Shown here one piece after another: positions 9,700-23,121 of a DNA stretch of 64,000 nt. The stretch spans positions 116,724,001 to 116,788,000 of the forward strand of contig CP142453.1 of assembly GCA_038049695.1 (NCBI GenBank), read 5' to 3'. Source of the stretch: Cinnamomum chago (Eukaryota > Streptophyta > Magnoliopsida > Laurales > Lauraceae). The first letter of the stretch is position 1. The number at the start of each line of letters is the position of its first letter. Made by a program: the position numbers and the translations under genes. The notes beneath the pieces were generated by a model. The model saw only the letters and a list, made by a program, of their open reading frames with translations, was not told the origin of the DNA and did no database searches.

Positions 9700-12600
9700 A
9701 TCGAGGAGGCCATGGCATCTTTGCATTAATTTCGATGTGCTGTGGGAGGAACAAACAAGGGGAGGCTTTATCATGGTATGGCTATTATTTGACCCTTTCC
9801 CAAATTAAATATGGAGTAGCATGGGTGGGTCAGATCCTGGGTCCTATATGTCTCTATCAATTTCTGTTTCGGATCGGTCGACTAGTGGGGCATAATATAA
9901 GTGTGTCTTATTGTATTACACCAAAATTCATGCAATGTACGGATAAGGTGCTTCGTGGTTGTTGCTCTTTTAAGTGTTAATAAAGTTACGTTGTGCTAAT
10001 GAGTAATGACTGATGCTTCTTCCCTATTAATTCAATGAATGGAGTAATACACTGGTCCCCAAATATTCATTTCCTGCTTAGCTGTAATGCCCTAGTATGG
10101 ACCGGCCCGGATCAGAGGAAAAAATTAAAAAAATTTGTTGAGGTTTTCCTAAGCTTGTAGAGCTTTCTCAAAGACAAGCCTGCTGCTCCCATGTTTCATT
10201 GGGTAGAGACACTATCCAACAAGGTTTTATTTAAGATGCACCAAGGGACTTCTTATGTGTTAATTGTTTTATATGGATGGATAGAAGTGAACGGGAGTGT
10301 GGACTGCAGAGATCATGTCTTTCCATATTATCTTCAGGCTTCTGCTGGCAAGAATATAACGCCGGACCATTTTGCCGCAGGCCAAGCTTGGCCTGAATTT
10401 GAGGCCTCAGTATAAAAGAATGATTGGCTGTGATGAAAGCCCATTTACAGGTGTTGGAAAACGAGCATAAGCTGGATTTTGGGTTCAATAATAATGCAGG
10501 GCCTGGTCACGAAATATAGGTAAGACCCATAAACAGCCCTATCAGGGGCCAGTTTGGCTCTGCTGTTGGTAGTTCTCTGATACATTTCTTACATCTTTTG
10601 ATTGAATGATGGACCAGTAATCTTGATTGGATCTCACTATATTTTAGCCCACAACTAATATTGTACCCGGTCTCTTTAATATAGAAGCAATATATAGTGG
10701 TTGGCCTCGGCTAAGTTCCACGGTTGGATCAAGTTTTCCTGTTTATACAAGTGGGATTAATGGACCTATGGGGCTCTGTCCGGTTTTTTATGGAATTAAA
10801 ATATTCATGATTCTCTTATCAAAGGCCCTTCACCTAATCCATACCTAATTCATATATTTTTCTAAAACTACTGTGTTTTTTTATTCTAAACAAGGGATAA
10901 TTAAGAGTAAATGATAGATGGTAGAAATGTAAACATGACCATCATATAGACCTATAGATCTTGACCCTTCAGTCTTCCCCTTTAATTAATTAAAACCCCT
11001 ACCCATAGATTCTTGGGAAGTCGGTAAGAAACTGCCGAAAGGGTCATTAACCTTCTTTCTTCTCTCAATGTGAACATTTTGATTTACTTTTTTCTCATCC
11101 ACATTCCAAACCCAAAATTAGACTTGACCCCTTGCGTAACCAATTAGTCATATTTATTTAGAATCAATGCTCAACTCAAAAGAGAAGAAGACTAGGACGC
11201 ATAACCAATTAGTCATATTCATTTAGAATATATAAATGCTCAACTCAAAAGATCGACTAGAAGACTGGGACTTGAAAAAATTGTACAAATTTAATTTATG
11301 AGTCTTGAATTGTTAAAGGTAATAGTTCCAGGTCAGGTCATGGGCCAATGTGCAACAACCCACCTCAAGAAACAACTGGAGAAGCTCGGTCAAACAAAGA
11401 CCCATTCAAATAGAAACTGCTCGCTTAGAATTAGCAGTAGACTTAAAATTCAATAGAATTAGCAGCATGATGGACTCAACTAGCTATATTCTAAACCATT
11501 TATGCCCTGGACAGTGGTCACAAGTAAAAAGGATTAGAATTCTCTTGTTTGAGAGATTTTCCATGATTGGGCATCCATGTTGATGGCGGTGCTTTTCATA
11601 TTTCTAGTCTGACTATTTAAAATCTGCTTCTCACTAGGACAATTGAAATTGAATAATCCTTAGTAGAAGACAATACAAAGACATATAGGACATTGGAAAT
11701 GACAAGACTAAGCAACACCTATTATCTTTTGTGCCCCAGCACCCACACAAGGATCCAAGTCCCATAACTTTGTTTTCTTGCATGCATGCATGTACGGTTT
11801 TGTGGGTGAAAGTTTGCTTTTAAATGCTTCCTTGTTTTATGTCAAGTATCTCATATATTAGGAGATGGGTTTCATTTGTCAGATGTATGAGAGGGGATGT
11901 GTCACCCATGGTATTGATAAGTTTCTGGGGTAGTTGCGAAAGCTATATTTTCTGAAGGTTGGTGGGGACACATGCATGAGGCCCATATCAAATTTAAGAG
12001 ATTGTGAAGGAGAAGATGATGACAATGGAAGAGGATTGTGCAGGAGAAGATGCAAAGAGTACAGTCTTACAGGGACAAGATAAGGCCCCTAAGACCTTGC
12101 CTGATTGGATAACTTTTCAACAGGAGCCATGTCTAGATACATTCGCAAACAAATGGGAATAAAGTGCTTTTTTTTTTTTTTTTTGAAAAATACAAGCAAA
12201 AGTGTTCAAATGCTTTTATTTCCATTCAGTACATCCCTTTTCCTCCCATCCATTTGTAATGGGAGAAATGGTGAAATATGAGAGACAAATGTACTGTTAG
12301 TGGGGTGGTCCATTGTAAGGAGACCCTCATTGTCAAATTAATTAGTTGGCAAGTTCTTGTGTTGGAGAAAACAGATTGAATGTTATTAGGATTTAGTAGA
12401 ATATCATTATCCTTGGGATAAGAATATCTTCGGGATAAAGTAAGTTCAATATTTGATTATAAATGTAGCAATTTCATTTAATGGAACATAGGTGAAATTA
12501 TGGAAACAAAGTGATTCTTGAAATTCTTTAATTAGCACTGGAGATCTGTCCTAAATTTTCCTTCCATTTTTCCCACTCAAAAAAGTGTGCTTGATTGGGT

Positions 12601-13744
12601 ACCAAATATGATTTTGAAAAAGTAGATTATCCACTGTCGAGATCCAATTCTGCCCCTCCCGTAGGGAGACACTCCGGATGCACTGTATGTTGGCTTTTTG
12701 TCAAATGCAGGGAATGGTTTGGCCTCTTGGCCCTACCTAGAAGCACAAGAATGAGTGGGAGAGGATGATGGGGTTTTGAAGAGTCTCCTTAGGACCTACC
12801 TGCAAGATGAACTGATGGCTTCAAAAGTTATCTAAATAATAGCCAATGTTCCTACCAAAAATAAAAAAATAAAAGGCAGAAGTGTGCCAACTTTTTGGAC
12901 CCTCCAATTTTTTTCTGAAAAATATGTGGTTCTTAAATATGTTCTCTTCACTTTTAAAACGTAATGGACAACAACGGCGGATCTTGGATTTTCTTTTGGG
13001 TGGTGCTGTACTATATGGTCAAGTGAAGAAGTAATATAATAAAATTGAATTTTTAAGAACTTATCTAAGGGTTTTCTTGAATTGCACCCTCGTGCTAACA
13101 CTTGGATCCACCCTTGGTAACACATGAGCAGAACTGAAATCAGATCATGCGCTCAGTGCAACCTCACATTGGTTTCTTATGTAGGCCATGGGATTATTGC
13201 AGAAGTGAAAATCAAGTTTCTGTTTCTCCAGCAAGTGCACAAATAAGTTCTTTCTGGCGCCCTCAAGGAAAACTTCTTGGGCACTTTTTCGACATGGGAC
13301 TCCAGAATCAACAGCCAATGTAAAAAGAGAAGGCTGACATGTAATGTTGAGGACAATCCTGGTGCGGTCAAACCGGCTTGGTGGCAGTTCACAGAGGGTG
13401 GTGTTCATCAGCGGACTTGAGAAACTATCCTTTTTGAGGAAAGCCACATTTGAAATAAATAAAAAAGTGAAAAATGAAGGGGCCAAATCTAAAGGAATAA
13501 GGATTTCAAAATTTGTTTTTGAGGGTGGAGAGAAGCAAGTAACTGATGCTCCATGCCCAGCAAATTGGTTGTTGATGAGAAGCTATATTCCGGAGTGCTT
13601 GATGTTTTGGTTTAGCCCATATTCTAATAATTTATTTTAACCAAAAAGTCAAGCATGAATATTTTAAAATTTTGCATATAAAATACAATGAATAAATTAA
13701 AATCCTAGCCTATTGGTTTTTATATTAGACACCCATATTCTTTT
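9700..13744. other. Intergenic, no gene recognised
   Basis: About 4 kb of AT-rich sequence. Open frames at 10191-10415, 11350-11583, 12832-13125 and 13145-13640 were read and show no recognisable domain or splice pattern. A T-run with flanking ACAAG text near 12170-12190 may be an old retroposon tail. Confidence 0.45.
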
Positions 13745-14454
13745 AAAGGCCTGTTTGGTATCTCTACTCTTTCCTCTTTTTTTTTAGACACCCACGGGTT
13801 CCAAAAAATAACATCAAATGATTTACATTTTTTGCATTTATCTCTAGCTTAGGGGGTGATCAAATGGTTGAAATTTGGATCCATAGTAATGTTTGACCTT
13901 CTAAACATTTTCACGGTTTGGATTGTGATTTTCTATCTCGAGAATCATTAAAAGAAACATAAAAATAAAAACAGGATTGCCTATGGACTAATAAAAAAAT
14001 GAGCATGTTACATCAATAGTTGGTATTTGTTCGTAAATTTCTTGAAATCCACAAAGTATCTAGTCTTGAGAATTGACCTCATATCCATGTTCAATCTTCC
14101 AAAAAGATCTAACGGTTTAGTTCTTTTGTTTGGGGTCCACAGAATCTAGAAAATAATATCCAGTGGCTCACTGTTTTTTCAAATATCTTGAGATTGGTGA
14201 TGATTCAATGGCTGAAATTTGGTCTCATAGCTGTGTTTGGCCTTGTTAACATTTTCAACAGCTTAGATCTTGATTTACTCTCTCAGATTTTTTTTTTAAA
14301 TATAAAAAATCAAACTAGGGTGTTGTGGACTTGAGAGTATTGTTCATTTGCCTCTTTTTTTCCCCTCTACTTTTCAAGAGCATATATAAGAGGGTTGTAG
14401 TTTTAAGATGTTTTGTCTCTACTTCTCTAAAGTGAGCAACATGTATAATGACCG
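13745..14454. repeat. Diverged internal duplication, probable old repeat
   Basis: Two stretches (about 13800-13960 and 14140-14300) share the order GATCAAATGGTTGAAATTTG / GATTCAATGGCTGAAATTTG, then a TGTTTGNCCTT block, CATTTTCA and TTGATTTACTCTCTC-like words. This is a diverged direct repeat of about 160 bp, non-coding, with no terminal structure identified. Confidence 0.5.
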
Positions 14455-14595
14455 CCAAATGCTCTTATTTTCCAAACCTTTGCATGCTTTAGACATTTAG
14501 ACAAATAGAGTTGGAAATAGAGATGCCAAATGCTCTTATTTTCCAAACCTTTCATGCTTTAGACATTTAGACCAATAGTGTTGGAAATAGAGATG
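14455..14595. repeat. Tandem duplication, period 70-71 bp
   Basis: CCAAATGCTCTTATTTTCC starts at 14455 and again at 14526, and CCAAATG appears once more at 14596. The two units differ by a one-base indel and a few substitutions. Confidence 0.9.
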
Positions 14596-14745
14596 CCAAA
14601 TGGGGGCTAACTCATGCATATAAGTGAGTAAAGTGTAATATATCAATGAGTTTAATAGAATATTTTATTTTATTTTAAGAAAGAAGAAGCTACGATTTAT
14701 TTTTATTTTTTTTTGGTAAAAGAAAGATGCTACGTTGGAGTTGGT
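14596..14745. other. Short AT-rich spacer
   Basis: Nothing recognised. Its last bases run into the left target duplication of the Copia element. Confidence 0.4.
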
Positions 14746-14750
14746 AAGGA

Positions 14751-15042
14751 TATAACAAATTTAGAGACTGAAAAGCTGTCAAGTAATGATGGAGACAAAA
14801 TGCAGAAACTGAAAATTTTATTCTCTCTGCAGATAATTGATTGAGAACAACTCTATTAATACTAAAATATCTCCTAAATAATCTCAACAACATCAACGGT
14901 TTCAGAGATTATTCTTGCTAAATAAAAGCAACAAAGTCCTAAATAAAAGGAAGACTGAAAAACAACTTAGACTTATTCAAGAACCCTAATAACTAGGATC
15001 CACTAAAAGCAGTAAGCCAGTAAGTTGCACTAATTTTTGACA
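14751..15042 (-). repeat. 3' LTR of the Copia element
   Basis: 292 bp. It is bordered on the element-internal side by a minus-strand polypurine tract, CTAAGGGGGAAG (15043-15054). Confidence 0.93.
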
Positions 15043-15054
15043 CTTCCCCCTTAG
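15043..15054 (-). other. Polypurine tract of the Copia element
   Basis: CTAAGGGGGAAG on the minus strand, directly before the TGTCA start of the 3' LTR. Confidence 0.8.
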
Positions 15055-15942
15055 TGCAAACTTATAGCTAACAACACCAAGAGCACTTGGAAAAACTTCC
15101 AACTTAGCTTTGGCAAGTGCTTTGGTAAATATATCAACAACTTGATCTTCAATTCGAATTTTCTGCAACTCAATGTCTTCAGTTAACACCTTCTCTCGAA
15201 CAAAATGGTAATGAGTTTCAATGTGTTTTGTGCGTACATGAAACACGGGATTGCCAGCAAGCTTAATAGCACTCTCATTATCACAATAAATGGGAACTGG
15301 AAGGTTGAAAGCAAAAACCAAATCTTGAATGAGTCTCTCAAGCCAAAGACATTCTTGAGTGGCCATGGTAGCTGCCATGTACTCAGCTTCACAACTTGAA
15401 AGAGCAACCGTAGTTTGCTTTTTACTGCACCAGGACCCTACTACTGAACCAGTATTGAAACAATAACCTGTTGTGGATCGCCTATCATTCACATCGCCAG
15501 CCCAATCCGCATCTGCAAAACCACTTAAAGAAAAAGATACATGCTGCTTGTAGAGTAACCCAAAATTTAGAGTACCTTTGACATAGCGAAGGATCCTCTT
15601 GGTTGCAATTAGATGACCCTCACATGGTTTTTCCATAAACTGAGAAACGACTCCAACAGAAAATGCAATGTCAGGTCTTGTGATAGTTAAATAGAATAAA
15701 CTCCCAACAAGCTATCGAAAAAGTGTTGCATTTTTAAGTGGTTTTCCATCATCTTTTGTTAACCTCAGGAAAGGCTCCATAGGAGTGGTCATTGCTTTTG
15801 ACTCCCCCATATGAAAGTGATTCAATAAACTTGCAGCATACCTTTTTTGAGACACAAAATAACCATCTGATTTTTCAACCTTTAGGCCAAGAAAACAACT
15901 AGCTTCACCCAAACTCTTCATTTCGAAACGAATGGACAAGGC
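15055..15942 (-). pseudogene. pol: Copia pol remnant: reverse transcriptase end and RNase H
   Basis: Continues the same frame on the far side of the hAT: MKSLGEASCFLGLKVEKS, then a KRYAASLL block, an in-frame TAG (15712-15714) where LVGSLFYLT is usually preceded by Gln or Arg, and the Copia RNase H with FADADWAGD, SSCEAEYMA and HVRTKHIETHYHF motifs. CAG to TAG is a single C-to-T change. The open frame runs on past LGVVS into the LTR. Confidence 0.9.
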
Positions 15943-15950
15943 TTCTTGAA

Positions 15951-16165
15951 TAGGGATGGCATTTTTAACCCGTCCCGCCCCAACCCGGAGTGCCCGCCCC
16001 GCCCCGCACGGGTTTTCCCCGCCCCGACTCTTAGACGGGGCGGGGACGGGGAAAAAAACTATACCCCGAATCCGGGGCGGGGCGGGGATGGGTATGGTTC
16101 TTGCCCCGCCCGGCCCGCTGCCCCGCCCCGAAATACCGCCCCATGCCCCGCCCCGTAACCCCCCC
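15951..16165. repeat. Left terminal and GC-rich subterminal region of the hAT
   Basis: An 11-bp TIR followed by about 200 bp of C/G-rich words (CCCGCCCCGCCCCG, GGGGCGGGGACGGGG) in both orientations. hAT transposases bind repeated subterminal motifs, so this probably acts as the left end recognition region. Sequence outside this block turns abruptly AT-rich. Confidence 0.85.
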
Positions 16166-19100
16166 CGAAATTAATAATCCTCTAAAATATATATATATTA
16201 GATTTCTTTTATAATAAATAAACATATTTATATGTAAATGTATATATTGATTTTATGTTGTTATTAAGGGTTAAGTAGATTGATTGAAGACTTTTTTGAA
16301 AGTTAAACATGTAATTGAATGAGACATTATAAAAGCATATAATATGATCCCATTCCCTCTAATTCAAATTTAATGAAGTTAAAGTTGTTAAAAAAATCTA
16401 TCTAAGCTTATTTTACTGTAATCATATATAATGTTAAATTGTGACAAGATAAATCATATTAAATAAAACGAATATAAATATATAATAGAATGATGGATCA
16501 TGCTTTAATAGCAAAGTAAATTATAGTTAGTAACTTAATATGATTCTAATCATACTAACAACACTATAAATTATACTAATTTTAATTATATGTAATCAAC
16601 ATCTTTATTAGTAAGTGGAGTTCATTGGTCTTAAAGTGAGGTTTCTGCCAAATCAATGAGATTTAATGATATTGACCATCAACTGTTAATAATTTTGACT
16701 CGACTTGATCCTCGTTAAGATCTTCCAATCTTTTTCTTACCTGTGGTTAGTACTTGGTATGCATATGGTTGGGGCCCACACCATGGAAAGTTGGGTAAGC
16801 TTGTTGACCTGAGGGAAAATTGAAACATATATCATGTAGTCAGTTCAATACCAGAAATGGAGTGAAACCATGTATTGAAGGAGTTCATGATATAAACAAT
16901 CTAACAATGCCCCACACTTATAAAATATTTATGCGGTGAGATCTTTTTATTCTATTTTGAGAAAAACGTCATGGTCCCTAGAAAGACTAATGTTTTGAGA
17001 GGGGCCTGAGTTTCGGGCAAATAAGTCAGCATGGTTGAGTTTTTTTTTTAATATTATTAAAGGCATGGAGATAATATAGATGAATCATTTATGTGGTTTT
17101 TACCATGTAAAATAAATGAATTTACCTTTTTTCTTTGTAGAAAAAAAGTGATAATTTAAAAATAGGGAGATGGAATTGAATGTGTTGAATAGTGCGGAGT
17201 AGCATGTATGCTCGACCTAAAGTTTACTCATTCATTAATTATGATAAAGAAGTCAATTCAAATATTTTTTAAAGCTATAAAGGTTAAATCAACATTTAAT
17301 TAATAGGTCACATTCAAGTTAAATTGCCGAGAGGTCATGGTAAAGTTGGGCCCGGAGGTCATATGTTATAGATTAACTTTAATACAATCCATTGATTAAT
17401 TGGGTTAGAGAAATGTTAGTTCAAACATACGAAAAAAAAAAAAAAAAACTCTAACTTTGAATTACCAAGTGGATTCACTGGTAGCTTAGCGGTGAGGCAC
17501 ATCCCTTCCATAAAAACAGGTAAGGATCAGTTCCTTACTATAGTACTGATGGTGAGGGACTTGATTGAGTGAGTACAAGGCATATGATTATTTATAGTAC
17601 AGGAGGGGGAGTTCGAGTTAGGTTGGTAAGTTAGGTCAAAATTTCTACTACTATCAATTTCTTCTAAAACTTTCTCCAATTAAAGGACTATAGCTAATTT
17701 ACCAACTGCCTCATGACAATGCTCTTATTAATTATCATAAATTAAAAGAGTTTATAAAACTATCTTACTTTTGTTTCATTAGAAGGTAACTTGCACTTGA
17801 GCTAAGCCCAAATTGTTACCGAACCAACTTCAGTTCTAACCCTTCCAATTTCAAACTTTACCTCTAAATTTCAAATTTCTTTAATCCTATATTTTTTTAA
17901 TTGTTAAATCATTTAAGGGTGATTGTAGTCATCTTTTATTTTTAAATATTATTAACATAATTGCCTCATTTAATTTATAATCTCGTTGATCAAAATATAC
18001 CTATAAGAGAGATTCTTCTTTATCGATAAGAGAGAATGTCATGTCATGTCCATTTCGCTCAACAATTTAAAATCATGATAATATACTCTCTACATTCCTT
18101 CACCCAAAATAATCACACTTTATATTTTATTTTTACTCAATTTGTAAATGGGGCTTTTCTTTAGGCTTATACTTAATAAATCTCATTATGTCACTCCAAT
18201 TAAAATTACTTGATATGTAGTTAAAATTTATATTAATTTCTTACTTCTCATAAACTTTTATATTTTTTTATTACCTTTTATTTTTTAACGTTTAAACATT
18301 GACACCGATAAAATTTAAATAATGTTTAATTCATAAAACTAATTACATCTTTAAGGTTTTGACCTTAATCAAGGCTACTATGACAAATGTCCATGCTTTA
18401 AGCACGGGTGGTCAAGCTAGTTATTAATTATTATACATTATAGGGTTAGGATTCGATTTTGAATTTGAAGTCTGATTTCGCAATTGATTGAGAAATTGGA
18501 GCTCAATTGAGATTGCAATTGCGAAATTGAAACTCCAATTTTGATTTCAATTTTGATTAGAGATAAATTTTAAATTTGCTTGAAATCTACGTTGAGAGTC
18601 CACTTTTGTCAACCTTCTTTAGGAGAATTTCAAATTTAAATATATTTTATAGTACAAGCACGTTTCTCTTTTTTCTTTGCCTTTTTTTTTTCCTATTGAA
18701 AAGTAGAAAAACTTGCACATGATTTCTCTATGTCAAAGCCTTTTAGAGGATCCGGATTTATCAATGTGTATAAATCTAACAGCAGAGCCTATATCTTAAA
18801 TCGTTCACATCACTAGCTAAACCTATATTAGATTTATTTTAAATTCTACTCTAATAGAACTTATCTCATCAGCAAACTTGAAAGAACCTCCTAAATCCTA
18901 ATGGGCCCATTTGGATCATAATCTGGGCATATATAATATCTGGGCCAGGCATGGATGAATGACAGAAAGCCCAAGCCCTGGCCTAGGCGAGCCCAAATAA
19001 AGAGTGTAATTTAGTGATTATTTGTCCAAACAATAAAGCATTTTGCTTAGCCTGGCCCAATTGGTATTGGACCCAGACATGACCCAAAAAAAGGCTCGTT

Positions 19101-19380
19101 TGCAACTCTTTTGCCGTATGGAATTTGAAGTTCATATATAAATTCATTTTTTCTACTCTAATAATGATTTAATATTCATATGACAATACTTGAAGTTCAT
19201 ATATAAATTCTTTTTTTTTAAATTACTAGTATATGTTTTTAGAATTTTTTCTACATTTTAAGAATTTTATATACTTAACTAGTTAATTGTATGTAAAATA
19301 CTTAACTGAACCGTTAAAAAAAAAAAGAAAAAACAAAGGGGCTCAATGAAATATTAACACCTTAAAGCAAACCAAAGGTC
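16166..19380. other. AT-rich 5' filler inside the hAT
   Basis: About 3.2 kb of AT-rich sequence between the left subterminal repeats and the transposase leader. No coding domain was recognised on either strand. It may contain unrecognised older insertions. Confidence 0.45.
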
Positions 19381-19390
19381 CAAAAGACCA

Positions 19391-20749
19391 AAACCCTAGC
19401 CGTCTCTCAAGCCTCAACTCATCTTCTCTCCAGTCTCCAGACTCCGGCACCAGCAGCCGCCCATCTCCATCTCCATCTACATCTCCCATCCTCCATCGCG
19501 CAACGACGACGCTCTTCATCGACATCTTGCCTCTCCCTGCAAGGCTGCAACCCATCTCACGCACTGGTGCACTACCGTCTTCATCTTCCTCCGCCGGACG
19601 CACGCACGCAGCACTCCCCGAACACCGCAGCGCCTTCACCTTCCTCCTCCGCCTCACGCGACGCCTCCCCTACAGCAGGTACACTCCCTTGTCTTTTTTT
19701 CATCTTGGCCCCCCTGCAGTGTGTAGTGTTGTCTGTATGATTGTTTTTTTCTTCATGCTGTGGGGGTGAGAGAATCAAATGTAATGCCATGAATCTACCC
19801 CAAGCCGCCACCCTTTTTTTTTTTTTGTTCTCTTGTTCTTTTCATTTGAATGGATGTTCTGTTTTTTCTTCTTTTTTGCAATCTTCTCTGACCTACTAAA
19901 TGAGTTGGATAAACAGCAATTAGGAAAACTCCTTAAATTGTTACCCAGACTAAAATCACATGGGTGTGAGATTAACAGTTTGTAGGTTATAGAATTCAAT
20001 AAAGAAGATATCGCATGTTATGTTTGAGGTCCTAATCCTTTGTGTGCTGCTGGAAAGTCATTGTACAAGTCATTTTTTTTATTCCTCGCATTCAATAATT
20101 GTCATCTCCAATAACCTTTGCGGTCCAATTGATGGTTCATAGACCAAGCAATCCTTAGTTGATAGATTTCAAAACCATCCAAAGTGGCGCTCTTAGTTTT
20201 GGCAATGACCCATCACTTGGTCAATGAATGTGAATTTTCTGAATACACAGATAATTTATACACACTAACCTTTCTAAATTGCTACTGAAGCTCAAAGAGT
20301 TGGTGGATGTGTACACTCTAAGAAAGGTGCTTTGATACATTAATGGACCACATGGCTATGTAGACAGTAAAATCCATTTAGTTCAGATAATAGGAGCCTA
20401 ATTAGTTTCATATAGTTCTACTGGAAGTGTTAATGGAATTTGAAGAGATACTAATGCTCCAATAAATGACTAAGAGAAAATTACGGCAGGGCACAAAGTA
20501 CAAAGATATCACAATCCTATCTCCATTCTGTCAAGTTTCCTATAATGACTGTCAAAACATATGCAATACTATCCATTGATCTTGGTGGGGTCTTGGGGAG
20601 TGATTTGGTTTCCCTAACATCTGCAATTAAATGTTGGTCCTTTTTTTTCTCTTCTTGAAAAATTCAAAGACCTAATAGAAGTTAAAAAGTACAGTGGTTG
20701 TTCATCTTGGTGTTTTTATTGCTAGTTGTATATCTAATTTAATTTACAG
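19391..20749 (+). promoter_or_regulatory. Leader exon and 5' UTR intron of the hAT transposase
   Basis: A C-rich, CpG-containing leader begins around an AAACCCTAGC telo-box-like motif (19391-19400) and ends at CAG|GTACAC (donor GT 19679-19680). The acceptor ATTTACAG ends at 20749, giving a 1,071-bp intron. From 20750 the first ATG is the transposase start at 20810. The transcription start itself is not determined. Confidence 0.5.
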
Positions 20750-20809
20750 GATTTTCTAGTTGACACGTTGAAAGCAAATACTAAAAGAATTATTGCAGAT
20801 TTTGTTCAA

Positions 20810-22904
20810 ATGTCTTCATCATCTTCACCTGGAAATGATGATATGGTTACTGGATCTCAAACTTCTTCACCAATTTCCGAAAGTCCGCAATCACCTATGA
20901 TCCCTTCTGAAGAGAATCAATCCAATGCTTCTTCAAGTCCTATCCATTCTGAACAAGTTGAAGCTAATGATGGTGGAAAGTCAAAATTGAAGTCGGCTAT
21001 GTGGAATCATTATGATAGAATAATAGTTGATGGGGTTTATAGGACAGTGTGCAATTATTGTTCAAAATCCCTTGGTGGAGAAACTAAAAATGGGACCAAA
21101 CATCTACATGACCATTTTAGGAGATGTCCAAAGAGAAAGTATAAAGATATTGTGGATATGAGACAACAAGTTTTGGTGAATCAACAAAATAAAGTTGATG
21201 AAAGAATGAGTTTGACTGCCCATCACTTTGATCAAGAAGTATCAAAGAGGGAACTCGCAAATATGATTATTTTGCATGAGTATCCTCTTTCTATAGTGGA
21301 GAATTTTGGGTTTAGAAGATTTGTAGTTTCATTGCAACCTTTGTTTAAAATGGTTTGCAGAAATACAATAAAGAGCGAAATCTTCAAAATCTACAATTGT
21401 GAGAAAGAGAATGTGATGAAAAAGTTAGATAAGAATCGAGGCAGAGTTGCCATTACAACTGATATGTGGACATCAAGTAACAGAAAGAGGGGGTTTATGG
21501 TTGTAACGGCACACTTTATCGATGACTCGTGGAATTTACATAGTCGAATTATGAGGTATATACTTCTTTTTTTTTATACTATTTTAGATTGTTTGAACTT
21601 AATTATTGAACAAGTAGATTTCTTAACTAATCAAACTCAATAATTAATTATATTTCAGGTTTATTTATGTGCCTTCTCCACATACAAAGGAGGTTCTTGC
21701 GGATTCACTTTTGGAATGCTTATTGGAATGGAATATTGACCGGAAGTTGTCTACAATGACCGTGGATAATTGTAGTACAAATGATGCCATGGTTAAAATT
21801 CTTTCAGAGAGGCTTCAAAAAAGTTCACTTATGTTGCACGGGTCCTTGTTGCATATGCACTGCGCCGCGCATATTCTTAATCTGATTGTTCAAGATGGGT
21901 TGGGTGTAATTAAGGTAGCAGTTGAAAAAATTCGGGATAGCGTGGTATTTTGGACAGCATCAACAAAGAGAAGACAAAAATTTGGAGAGACAACGCAACA
22001 GTTGCATATGGAAAGAGCTAAAGAATTGGTTCTAGACTGTAAGACTCGTTGGAACTCTACATATCTTATGTTGTCTAGTGCCTTGATGTACAAGGATGTT
22101 TTCTTTCGCTTAAACCAACATGACTCATCCTATGATTGCATGCCAAGTGATGAAGAATGGGAGGTTGCAAAAAATATTTGCAAGAAACTAGAGTTATTCT
22201 TCAATGTGACTAAGTTGTTCTCAGGTACCACATATCCTACTGCTAATAATTATTTTCCAAAAGTTTGTGAAATTAAAATATCATTGGCGGAGTGGTGTTT
22301 GGATTCTAATGTTGTGATTAAGAATATGGCATTTCATATGTTTGAGAAATTTAATAGTTATTGGAATGTCATTAGTGGTATCATGGGTGTAGCAACTGTC
22401 CTAGATCCAAGGTATAAGATGATGTTGTTGGAGTTCTACTTTTCTACAATTTATGGTGACGACACAAATGATGAGATTAGGAAGATAAAGGGAATTTGTG
22501 AGGATTTGATGCATGAATATAGTTCCCAAAATATGGACACAAATAGCCATGACTCCTTTACATCAAATCCAAATGTGGTAAATAAAGACAGTCTTGCTAG
22601 TTTTGATCAGTTTGTTAGTAGTAGAAAGAAGGGTTCAATTGGAAATATAAAGTTAGAGTTGGACCACTATCTTGAGGATGATGTATTGCCTCGGTCTCCT
22701 GATTTTGACATCCTTGCTTGGTGGAAAACTAATGGACCCAAGTATCCCAATTTGCAACGTATGGCAAGAGATATTCTAGCCATTCCAGTGTCAACGGTTG
22801 CTTCAGAGTCGGCTTTTAGTACCAGTGGTCGATTGTTGAGTCCCCATCGTAGTAAACTCCATTCAAATACGGTTGAGGCGTTGATGTGTGCTCAGAATTG
22901 GTGA
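20810..22904 (+). CDS. hAT transposase
   Basis: Two coding exons, 20810-21555 and 21659-22904, joined by a 103-bp GT-AG intron that falls within an Arg codon (…HSRIM-R-FIYVP…), giving 663 residues. A Ser-rich N terminus (1-50) is followed by a BED-type zinc finger at about 60-106 (C81, C84, H102, C106). The RNase H-like core carries Asp218 (ITTDMW) and Asp285 (TVDNC). A DUF4413-like region lies at about 440-540. The C-terminal hAT dimerisation region (about 580-663) contains Glu632 (ASESAFSTSGR). The DDE triad is thus intact. The frame stops directly after MCAQNW, where a further exon appears to have followed. I chose the ATG at 20810 because the upstream frame to the splice site has no ATG. 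Confidence 0.93.
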
Positions 22905-23121
22905 AACAATGAAATTTCACCTAGAGATGGAGGTATTATAAATTAATATTTAAATTAATTACATGTTATTTAATTGAATTTCTCTTATTTTTAATATGTT
23001 TTTGGTGTTATTAGGTCATTCATTGAAAATAAGTTCAAAGGATTCCATCACGCTTCAAAACATTCTCGATGACATTGATGATGGTGAAGGAGAAGAAATT
23101 GATCAAATTGTGCTTGGATGA
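22905..23121 (+). pseudogene. Probable lost C-terminal tail of the hAT transposase
   Basis: After the TGA at 22902-22904 the same frame stays open to an exon end GATGGAG|GTATTA. An 82-bp intron (22933-23014, acceptor TTATTAG) leads in the correct phase to a further open exon (23015-23121) ending in an acidic run (DDIDDGEGEE) and a TGA. This would be 44 codons beyond the stop. The matching phase argues that TGA is a secondary change, for example from CGA. Confidence 0.55.

Noticed and set aside
15946..16225. GC-rich open frames at the left hAT end
   Set aside because: They lie in subterminal repeats and translate to Pro/Arg/Gly-rich low complexity.
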